A program made the translations under genes and the position numbers. A model generated the notes under the pieces. The model had not been told where the DNA came from and ran no database searches. It was given only the letters and a program-made list of their open reading frames with translations. Source: Deltaproteobacteria bacterium (GTDB lineage: Bacteria > Desulfobacterota > DSM-4660 > Desulfatiglandales > B25-G16). Taken from it: 5,000 bases of DNA. The stretch spans positions 1-5,000 of the forward strand of contig JAFDHR010000338.1 of the NCBI GenBank assembly GCA_019308645.1, written 5' to 3'. How positions within the stretch are numbered: position 1 is the first letter of the stretch; the number at the start of each line of letters is the position of its first letter. Shown here one piece after another: positions 1-4,996 of this stretch.

Positions 1-23
1 GAATCAACGAGAACCCCTTTCAT
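1..23 (-). CDS. vapC: VapC-type PIN-domain toxin, N-terminus only (partial)
   Basis: The ATG at 23-21 overlaps the TGA stop of the antitoxin gene (ATGA), the usual translational coupling of vapBC operons. Only MKGVLVD and part of an eighth codon are in the window. This matches the first strand of PIN-domain ribonucleases, where the Asp after the hydrophobic strand is the first metal-binding acidic residue. VapC toxins are Mg-dependent RNases that cut tRNA or rRNA and are held inactive by VapB. The call rests on this short peptide plus the adjacent VapB-like gene, so the family is likely but the catalytic centre cannot be checked here. Confidence 0.7.
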
Positions 24-247
24 TTGTCTCCTCTTGTCAGGGCCATTATTTCATCAGTTGTCATTTTAACGTTGGCTATTCCCCTCAATTTCCTGAATTT
101 ATATGTTTTTTGGGGTTCGCCTTTCCTTTTCACCAAATAAATTCGGTCTTTCTCTTCTACAAAATCAACTTCAACAGCAGGAGTTATTCCTAATTTTTCC
201 CGAATTTCTTGTGGAATTGTGACTTGTCCTTTTATGGTAACTCTCAT
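20..247 (-). CDS. vapB: VapB antitoxin, AbrB/SpoVT fold
   Basis: This 75-residue protein has an N-terminal SpoVT/AbrB-type swapped-hairpin DNA-binding domain (about residues 2-45). Its signature is VTIKGQVTIPQEIREKLGI, followed by VEVDFVEEKDRIYLVKR. The C-terminal tail, with RGIANVKMTTDEIMALTRGD, is the type of segment that wraps a VapC toxin in VapBC complexes. The start ATG is fixed by a strong GGAGG at 255-259 with 7 bases of spacing. The stop overlaps the start of a PIN-type toxin by 4 bases, so the two form one operon. Its role is to neutralise VapC and, with it, repress the operon through the palindrome just upstream. It sits immediately after an attC site and so belongs to a toxin-antitoxin cassette. 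Its attC downstream of vapC is outside the window; the cassette rule predicts an R'' box resembling ATCGAAC there. Confidence 0.9.
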   Translation of the reverse strand: MRVTIKGQVTIPQEIREKLGITPAVEVDFVEEKDRIYLVKRKGEPQKTYKFRKLRGIANVKMTTDEIMALTRGDK

Positions 248-257
248 GATTGCACCT

Positions 258-277
258 CCAGTAATATGTAATACTGG
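258..277 (-). promoter_or_regulatory. Candidate operator of vapBC (imperfect 20-bp palindrome)
   Basis: On the minus strand the arms CCAGTA and TACTGG flank an 8-base centre with partial symmetry (14 of 20 positions symmetric). It lies between the -10 box and the ATG and overlaps both the expected transcription start and the first bases of the Shine-Dalgarno. A VapBC complex bound here would block transcription. Autoregulation through such palindromes is established for VapBC operons; its use here is inference. Confidence 0.6.
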
Positions 278-279
278 TA

Positions 280-308
280 ATAATAATACTTCTGCTTATT
301 TTTGTCAA
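280..308 (-). promoter_or_regulatory. vapBC promoter (sigma-70 type)
   Basis: Minus strand: -35 TTGACA at 308-303, a 17-base spacer, and -10 TATTAT at 285-280. The -35 box and spacer are consensus and the -10 box has one mismatch. It begins 24 bases inside the cassette from the attC crossover, so the pair carries its own promoter and does not need read-through from the array. Confidence 0.8.
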
Positions 309-325
309 TGATGAATATCTCATGC

Positions 326-396
326 ATCGAACGACTGAGTTCACCTGCATTTTGGAGCGACAGCGGAAAAATGTCAGGTGGAACGATTTGTTATCT
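326..396 (-). other. attC: attC site of the methyltransferase cassette
   Basis: Minus strand: R'' AGATAAC (396-390) and R' GTTCGAT (332-326) enclose two arms, 384-367 and 353-339. These pair over about 15 bp (GTTC, ACCTG, CATTTT against their complements) with two unpaired bases on the R''-side arm (C at 380/381 and A at 374). Unpaired bases on one arm are the known determinants of attC strand choice. The R'' box extended by one base, CAGATAAC, is the exact reverse complement of this cassette's own first eight bases (GTTATCTG, 1032-1025). The site is 71 bp long. Confidence 0.9.
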
Positions 397-1001
397 GCCA
401 TTGGTAGCGGCTTTAATACAGAAGTAGGCATGGAAACGCCAAAAACTATCCTCGAATCCCCGATGATGTCAAAACCAACTCCTTGTAGTCCCTCAACGAA
501 TTGCGGCCAATCAAACCTCGATTCTTTAGGATGGTAAAAATGTAGATACCTTTCCACAAAGCCCACTCCGTCTTTGTTCACCTCCTCTATCAACAAGACT
601 CCACCCGCCTTTAACACTCGATGGATTTCTCGAAGAGCTATTTTCCATTTTGGAATATGGTGCAATACTCCAAACACAAAAACAGCATCATATTTATCTG
701 AAGGCGAATCTATTTCCGTAGCATCCCCAACAATAAATCGTGCCTCTCGATAAGTTCTCTTAGCAAGCTCGATTTGTTCAGGCATCATGTCGAAAGCTAC
801 AAGTTCTCTTGGCTTATATTGAGAGCCTATCAGCTTTGTGCTATGCCCCGAACCACATCCGACGTCAAGGATAACGCTACCCGATAGCTTTACCTTATGT
901 TCTCTCAAAAAACGATTGAAGAGCCGGAATTCGATCCATTTCAGAATCCATCTCCTGACAAAATTGTTCATTGCGACGAATTCCATTGTGCTTAATCTCA
1001 T
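391..1001 (-). CDS. SAM-dependent class I methyltransferase, frameshifted near its 3' end
   Basis: This is a Rossmann-fold methyltransferase of the Methyltransf_11 kind. The SAM-binding motif I is VILDVGCGSGHST (residues 43-55), with an acidic Asp at residue 71 (VAFDMM), GDA at 92-94, and DAVFVFGVLHHIP (105-117) with HRVLKAGGVLLI (127-138). The substrate is unknown. The ATG at 1001 has GAGAGGAG four bases upstream. The unbroken frame runs on to 171 (276 residues), but residues 203-225 are then attC and the rest is the next cassette, partly out-of-frame vapB, so that tail is spurious. Adding one T to the T5 run at 445-441 gives ...RIVF-WRFHAYFCIKAATNGR and a TAA at 393-391, exactly inside R''. 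This makes a 203-residue protein, and the intended C-terminus given here assumes that correction. The lesion could be a real mutation or a homopolymer sequencing error. Activity may survive, because the catalytic core is upstream. Confidence 0.88.
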
Positions 1002-1025
1002 TTAACTCCTCTCTATGTCAATAAC

Positions 1026-1099
1026 AGATAACGTCCAGCTTGACCTTCGTTTCAAAGCGCGCGCGTTTTGAAATGTAAGAGTCGAAGCTGTTGTTCGGC
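1026..1099 (-). other. attC: attC site of the GC-richer hypothetical-protein cassette
   Basis: Minus strand: R'' GCCGAAC (1099-1093), L'' CAGCTTCGAC (1090-1081), L' GTCAAGCTG (1044-1036) and R' GTTATCT (1032-1026). L'' and L' are complementary except for one extra C in L'', the classic extrahelical base. The centre holds a further hairpin, TTTCAAA/TTTGAAA (1050-1056 with 1067-1073), around an alternating GC run. R'' is the exact complement of the first seven bases of this cassette (GTTCGGC at 1840-1834). The site is 74 bp long and the best-formed in the window. Confidence 0.93.
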
Positions 1100-1116
1100 T
1101 GTTCTCCTGCTACTGT

Positions 1117-1806
1117 TCACTTCATTTTTTTACGCATGCGGCGAAGTATTCGCTTCAATGCCACTCGCACTCGCGTTAGAGGAGTGATCCTGCCGCCTTC
1201 AAGGCGAACTCTGAGTTCGACATAGAATTTGGACAGTGACCTCAGCGTCAGTTTGAACAGGTCATCTTGGCCCTCGGTGTCGCTGCGACAGATATGGTGG
1301 TGGCAGCCAATGGCAACGGCTTGAACTGGCACGAGCATTTGGATCTTCGAAAGATCATCTAGATCCAAGCCTTTCTCCGATGACTCAATCTGCATAGCAG
1401 CCGCGCGTACGTCATGCCTATCCCTTGCATATTCCTCGTAGCGCATGGCGATGAGCTTTTCCCAGTCCTGAAGATGTTCGGTCTCGACACCCAAGGTCCT
1501 CAAGTGATCCACGTGTGCCTTGGGGATGCTTTTGTTCAGATCACAGAGATAGTCGCGAAACTCCTTGGCAACCCGGAGATCAGGCGCCTCGAGTACAAGC
1601 ATGATTAGGACAACGGACGCAACAACCAGCTCATTGAAGATCCTGTCGTGCTCAGCCTGACTCAACTGCTCGAAGCCTGCCAATCGCCGGAATTGTTTGT
1701 CGCGAAACAGGTCGAATGCGGTACCCGCGGCGGCCTGCGCCAGAGCCGCGGCCGTTGTGTCAGCCATCTGATCGAGTGATTCAAACTGTGGTTTATTCAT
1801 CGTCAT
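1117..1806 (-). CDS. Hypothetical protein, mostly alpha-helical, basic C-terminus
   Basis: I do not recognise this 229-residue protein. It looks soluble and largely helical: an Ala-rich amphipathic N-terminal stretch (about 15-30), a hydrophobic helix at about 60-73 (LVVASVVLIMLVLEA), a segment with CHHHIC at 168-173, and a strongly basic end (RVALKRILRRMRKKMK, 214-229) that could touch nucleic acid or membrane. The CHHHIC cluster could bind a metal, but without a wider motif this is only a suggestion. The gene is visibly GC-richer than its neighbours, so it has a different source. The start is uncertain: ATG codons at 1806 and 1800 lie two codons apart and neither has a clear Shine-Dalgarno. 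The stop is TGA, 17 bases before R''. The cassette runs from about 1839 to 1032 and no promoter is evident in its leader of about 33 bases. Confidence 0.75.
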   Translation of the reverse strand: MTMNKPQFESLDQMADTTAAALAQAAAGTAFDLFRDKQFRRLAGFEQLSQAEHDRIFNELVVASVVLIMLVLEAPDLRVAKEFRDYLCDLNKSIPKAHVDHLRTLGVETEHLQDWEKLIAMRYEEYARDRHDVRAAAMQIESSEKGLDLDDLSKIQMLVPVQAVAIGCHHHICRSDTEGQDDLFKLTLRSLSKFYVELRVRLEGGRITPLTRVRVALKRILRRMRKKMK

Positions 1807-1833
1807 GTAATTCGCAGCGGGTGGTCTCTCACG

Positions 1834-1861
1834 GCCGAACGGGTGAATGCAATTGTTCGCT
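1834..1861 (-). other. attC: Truncated attC of the PLD-like cassette
   Basis: Minus strand: R'' AGCGAAC (1861-1855), only 14 bases (AATTGCATTCACCC), then R' GTTCGGC (1840-1834). Both ends are authentic: GCGAAC is complementary to the start of the PLD-like cassette (GTTCGC at 3173-3168), and GTTCGGC is complementary to the R'' of the next cassette. The L''/L' stem and the central loop are missing, so the site cannot fold the usual hairpin and is probably inactive or very weak. Confidence 0.7.
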
Positions 1862-1870
1862 CTTTACCTT

Positions 1871-3145
1871 TTATAACTGACGGATATCAAAACCAAAGTA
1901 ACGCAAAACTTTGGTTGTCCTTCCATTAATAACCGGTAATTCTTCTTTATTTTGCCAACCGATAAGCTCTTGAACGTTGGCTTGCCCAAAAACATTCAGT
2001 TTAAATTTGTTGTTAAAAATTAAATTTGCCATTCGCTGAATGTTGTCATCCTCGCCAAACATCAAATAGTTCAGACTTTCTTTAACTTGGTTTATATCGT
2101 TTTTGCCAAGGAATTCTTCTTTTAAAGTGTTCAAGCCTCCTGGATAGAACCGCAGGCGGTCATGAAAGGAATGCAAGGTGCATAATGCCCCGAAAATTTC
2201 ATCAGCCGTTGCTTCTAAAACCGAACTCGTCGAAGCAAAAACCTTTTTCAGTCTTGGGTAAGTTTCATGCACAATTGTTTCTTCAAAATAAGGCCATGGC
2301 GTTTGATGCCACTCTTCAACGAGCTCCCTAATTTTTCTGTTTTGTGGTTCTCCTGAAACAATTGGCGTATTTTTCCAGCTTTCTTTTTTTGCGTGCCCTT
2401 CTCTGACAAAACTAATGAAAGAGTCTATTTCAAGGCGTAAAGGGATATGCGCTTCAGCTATTTTCCTTTGCCCAACTTCTTCATAAACGCGGCGAATCGT
2501 ATTGAATGCACTCACGGACTCCTGATAGGTTTTCCTATAATCCTTAATAAATATATTTTCTTTCGTTTGCTTTACTGTCTCCCTGCCGATGTTAAATCCA
2601 ACAACTTTACCAATTTTTTTATGGACTTCTGTCTCTAGCTTTGAAGCATCTGAAGATAATGACTTAAAGCTGTTGTAAATTTTCTTGTAGTCTTCGACGG
2701 TTTGTTGAGTAAGAACTTTCGCCTCATTCCAATACTCTGAAAAAAGTTCAACCAGTTCAGTAAAAATACTATCTTCAGCGTCGATGTGTACCATGATTTC
2801 CTGATTCGTAGTCATGGCTGAATGAGTCAAATTTGCAGATCCAGCTAAAGCACCCGATGTGCCGAAAATATATAATTTTGGGTGAAATGATCTGTCGGAG
2901 AAAAATCTAGCTTCAATATTTTTTATTTTAAGGAGTGCTTCTAAGGCATTGGGTGAAGTCGGATAACCAAGGCGTGTGACTATTCTCACATTGCAACCTT
3001 GTTTGCTCAAATTATCCAAAACACTTGTATCAGTGAGAAAAGCAACAGCAATATTTATAGTGTTTGCTTTTGTGATCAACGTATTGATCGCGTTTTGAAT
3101 GAAATCACTGTGGGAATTTCTATTGGTGTAAAGGTTTAGATTCAT
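1871..3145 (-). CDS. Phospholipase D-like domain protein (single HKD-type motif)
   Basis: This is a 424-residue protein. The N-terminal domain (about 1-145) has the PLD/Nuc fold signature: a hydrophobic strand INIAVAFLTD (30-39), VRIVTRLG (53-60), then HPKLYIFG (88-95) with His88 and Lys90, GSANLT (102-107), and NQE with Glu116. The usual Asp of HxK(x4)D is replaced by Gly95. Such HxK...GSxN...E variants are known among PLD-family nucleases and helicase-associated PLD domains, so phosphodiesterase or nuclease activity is plausible, probably as a dimer because only one motif is present. The C-terminal 280 residues are mixed helical and I do not recognise them. There is no signal peptide or membrane segment, so it is likely cytoplasmic. 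The start at 3145 follows a 27-base AT-rich leader with no clear Shine-Dalgarno. The TAA stop lies 9 bases before R''. A defence role is possible but inferred. Confidence 0.85.
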   Translation of the reverse strand: MNLNLYTNRNSHSDFIQNAINTLITKANTINIAVAFLTDTSVLDNLSKQGCNVRIVTRLGYPTSPNALEALLKIKNIEARFFSDRSFHPKLYIFGTSGALAGSANLTHSAMTTNQEIMVHIDAEDSIFTELVELFSEYWNEAKVLTQQTVEDYKKIYNSFKSLSSDASKLETEVHKKIGKVVGFNIGRETVKQTKENIFIKDYRKTYQESVSAFNTIRRVYEEVGQRKIAEAHIPLRLEIDSFISFVREGHAKKESWKNTPIVSGEPQNRKIRELVEEWHQTPWPYFEETIVHETYPRLKKVFASTSSVLEATADEIFGALCTLHSFHDRLRFYPGGLNTLKEEFLGKNDINQVKESLNYLMFGEDDNIQRMANLIFNNKFKLNVFGQANVQELIGWQNKEELPVINGRTTKVLRYFGFDIRQL

Positions 3146-3166
3146 GTGATTAATTTAATATTGGTA

Positions 3167-3229
3167 GGCGAACGGCCAGCATGAGAGGCGCGCGTTTTAT
3201 AGCGCGTCCTTTCCATGCTGATGTTAGAA
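3167..3229 (-). other. attC: attC site of the DUF2971 cassette
   Basis: Minus strand: R'' TTCTAAC (3229-3223), L'' CAGCATGGA (3220-3212), L' TCATGCTG (3184-3177), R' GTTCGCC (3173-3167). L'' and L' pair fully apart from one extra G in L''. An inner GC stem (CGCGC at 3189-3193 with GCGCG at 3202-3206) closes a short AT loop. R'' extended to GCTTCTAAC is the exact complement of the first nine bases of this cassette at 4107-4099. At 63 bp it is the shortest intact site in the window. Confidence 0.93.
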
Positions 3230-4081
3230 GCTTCCGTGTTTTTCAGGTTCTCGAATAGTTCCCGTAAGCCTGCTCTCTATAACGTGTGCCTCTGGTATTT
3301 GATCCGCTACGAGGTCTCTTAATCGTTGCTTTGATTCGCTGCTACACAATGGCCCTATTGTAACTATGAGCTGACGCAGAGCCGCGTTAGAAAGATCGAC
3401 ATCGATATAATGTATCCCAGGAGCACTTCCGCTCAGAAAGGCATTAAGCATAAATGATGGCAATCTTTCATAAAATTCTGGAGAACCTGGACCGCTGGAC
3501 GGAACTGGAAGTGACGGCATAATAAAGAGAAAATATCGATACTCCTGTTGGAAACTCCAATCAATACTCTTGAGTCTCACAAGATCAAACGGCCGAGAGA
3601 TTGTAAGATTTGCTTTATTAGGTGAGATTCTCTCGATTTTTATTGCCTCAGCATATCGTGAATCAGCGTCTGTGCAATATTCTACTGGCCCGCCCAATTT
3701 ATCCTGTTCCATAAACATGGGGAGAACCATATAGTCAGATCCATACTGCTCATCAAGTGATAATGGCGAATACATTTTTCCCTGCACTTTCATGTCCCAA
3801 CCCGGTTTTGGTGTTATCAGCTTCCGCTTAAACGGCATAATCGGTAATGAAATGCGTACTCCCTTCATTCCTCCAGAGTACATATGCCACTGAGGAATGC
3901 TTTCCTCATTAGAGTGAGTCCAGCAACTAACAAAAAAATACTTGCCAAAATTGATACCATGCTGGATTTTTGATTCTCGAACATCATCCATCTGGTCCAA
4001 TCGATTGAACCTTAGTTTTTTAGAGGAAAGTATTTTCATTAATGTATCTACTGTCGTGTAATGATGGATTTTGTCAAACAT
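3224..4081 (-). CDS. DUF2971-family protein
   Basis: This 285-residue protein has the sequence layout of DUF2971. It opens with HHYTTVDTLMKILSSKKLRFNRLDQMDD (6-33), where family members show Tyr/Thr, a helix ending in IL, and an F/L-N-D turn. Next comes FFVSCWTHSNEESIPQWHMYSGGMKGVRISLP (49-80), matching the family's C-W/F-T...W..Y....G pattern. A later block, SFQQEYRYFLF (about 176-186), fits the W.yE.EyR element. The molecular function is not established. The HYTT...IL...L opening resembles ADP-ribosyltransferase-like folds such as DarT and KptA, which is only a structural guess. It looks soluble and cytoplasmic. The leader is 25 bases with a weak GCGAG, so translation may be modest. The stop TAA (3226-3224) lies inside R''. 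Confidence 0.8.
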   Translation of the reverse strand: MFDKIHHYTTVDTLMKILSSKKLRFNRLDQMDDVRESKIQHGINFGKYFFVSCWTHSNEESIPQWHMYSGGMKGVRISLPIMPFKRKLITPKPGWDMKVQGKMYSPLSLDEQYGSDYMVLPMFMEQDKLGGPVEYCTDADSRYAEAIKIERISPNKANLTISRPFDLVRLKSIDWSFQQEYRYFLFIMPSLPVPSSGPGSPEFYERLPSFMLNAFLSGSAPGIHYIDVDLSNAALRQLIVTIGPLCSSESKQRLRDLVADQIPEAHVIESRLTGTIREPEKHGSF

Positions 4082-4100
4082 GATTATATGTATTACTCGC

Positions 4101-4172
4101 TTCTAACGGTAAGCTCACTGGTTTTGAAAATGCGCAGCGTTTGAAAAATCCAAGTGAAGCGCCTGGTTATAA
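4101..4172 (-). other. attC: attC site of the membrane-protein cassette
   Basis: Minus strand: R'' TTATAAC (4172-4166), an R''-side arm at 4160-4144, an L'-side arm at 4125-4113, and R' GTTAGAA (4107-4101). The arms pair as GC, TCACT, GG, TTTT with extra bases only on the R'' arm (a T within 4157/4158, a T within 4152/4153 and an A at 4149). R'' extended to CTTATAAC is the exact complement of the first eight bases of this cassette (GTTATAAG at 4864-4857). The site is 72 bp long. Confidence 0.92.
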
Positions 4173-4847
4173 GTTCATTTCATTCCTTAGTTTTTTGTAA
4201 TCAGAGATCATTTCTGGACGACGATATTTTTTATTATCACGAAAGTATTTATAATCTTCTAATATTTCTTTGTGATTATCAGATAAAGAGTTGTTTCTCT
4301 CTAGCAAGGATTCGATTTCTTCAGGGGTGGGATAACTTGAAATTACATCTTTTAGCATTTCTTTTCGCTTTTGTTGTTCCCCAGTAGACCAATTTGTAGG
4401 AACGTGATTACCTAACAATAAAAATACATAATCGATTTCAATGAATTTGTTGTACTCCTCAAGCACGTATTCTCTATCTTCATTTGATAAGTTCAGATCA
4501 CTTAGCAGGCTTAAAAAGGATTCTTTTAAGGCTTCCTGTTCTTCAACTGGATATCCTCCCATACGCCCACTTCTTTTTATTAATGAAAGGGCTGTTTTGG
4601 AAACCAATTTTGAAAGGTTTTGCATTTCTGTTATGGTGACCTCAGCTCTTCCAATTACCTCTTTCGCTTCAAACTCGAAACCATCTTTTGATGCCTTTGC
4701 TTTTTTTATGTTCTTAAGGTTTGCAATGAAAAGGAAAGCTAGAGATGCAAGAAAGCATAAAATCGGTAACTCCAAATAACCTTTAAATCCTGCAAAAATG
4801 CATACACCCATCAATAGGATTGCGACAGTATTATATATGATATTCAT
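4167..4847 (-). CDS. Membrane-anchored hypothetical protein (two TM helices, helical cytoplasmic domain)
   Basis: I do not recognise the family of this 226-residue protein. Two hydrophobic helices come first: about 4-20 (IYNTVAILLMGVCIFAG) and about 26-43 (ELPILCFLASLAFLFIAN). They are joined by a very short loop and followed by NLKNIKKAKASKDG, a positive patch that places the rest in the cytoplasm. Residues 57-226 are polar, charged and mostly helical (FEFEAKEVIGRAEVTITEMQNLSKLVSK, then several EE/KK-rich helices), suggesting a coiled-coil or oligomerising domain. An AAGGA four bases before the ATG gives a good ribosome binding site directly inside the cassette end, and the leader is only about 16 bases. 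The TAA stop (4169-4167) is the one in R''. A two-helix hairpin plus a cytoplasmic helical domain recalls small membrane effectors, but no function can be assigned. Confidence 0.8.
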   Translation of the reverse strand: MNIIYNTVAILLMGVCIFAGFKGYLELPILCFLASLAFLFIANLKNIKKAKASKDGFEFEAKEVIGRAEVTITEMQNLSKLVSKTALSLIKRSGRMGGYPVEEQEALKESFLSLLSDLNLSNEDREYVLEEYNKFIEIDYVFLLLGNHVPTNWSTGEQQKRKEMLKDVISSYPTPEEIESLLERNNSLSDNHKEILEDYKYFRDNKKYRRPEMISDYKKLRNEMNL

Positions 4848-4857
4848 TTATTCCTTC

Positions 4858-4996
4858 TTATAACAGTTAAGATATATGTAAAATTCTCCTTATGTTGCCC
4901 TTATATCATAGATTATTTTCCATGTAAATTAATATTTAATATAAGAAAGTGGAAAGATTATGGTTGAATTTTCCATGATATGATTATATGTTATAA
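4858..4996 (-). other. attC: Long attC site (about 139 bp) of the cassette upstream of the window
   Basis: Minus strand: R'' TTATAAC (4996-4990) and R' GTTATAA (4864-4858). The arms are complementary with interruptions: ATATcATGgAAAATTC on the R'' side matches ATATATGtAAAATTC read from the R' side, again with an unpaired base on the R'' arm. Further in, CTTATAT...ATTA.TTT (about 4949-4930) pairs with AAA.AAT...ATATAAG (about 4919-4901). The whole 130-base non-coding stretch folds as one imperfect hairpin, similar in size to the long attC sites of Vibrio. It is very AT-rich and contains no gene. A cassette should therefore end just beyond the right edge. Confidence 0.75.

Noticed and set aside
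171..390. Open frame continuing the methyltransferase to 276 residues
   Set aside because: This part encodes attC (residues about 203-225), then the vapBC leader and out-of-frame vapB. A one-base correction restores a normal end at 391, so the tail is not a real domain.
322..537. Plus-strand open frame opposite the methyltransferase 3' end
   Set aside because: It overlaps the attC hairpin and the methyltransferase coding strand and has no recognisable domain. It is a shadow frame.
1050..1073. Rho-independent terminator from the TTTCAAA/TTTGAAA hairpin
   Set aside because: No U-tract follows the hairpin in either direction. It lies inside attC and is explained by the recombination-site fold.
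4441..4779. Plus-strand open frame of 112 codons opposite the membrane-protein gene
   Set aside because: It is the antisense shadow of a gene with a good ribosome binding site, TM helices and correct cassette boundaries. No promoter or protein family supports it.
1117..4847. A multi-gene defence operon made of the membrane, DUF2971, PLD-like and 229-residue proteins
   Set aside because: Each gene is separately bounded by recombination boxes, so co-location reflects cassette capture. Only the PLD-like/229-residue pair is now physically linked, through a broken attC.
4915..4977. Direct repeat of ATTTTCCATG at 4915-4924 and 4968-4977
   Set aside because: Both copies fall inside the long attC and are AT-rich 10-mers. 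There is no third copy or regular spacing to suggest an iteron or operator.
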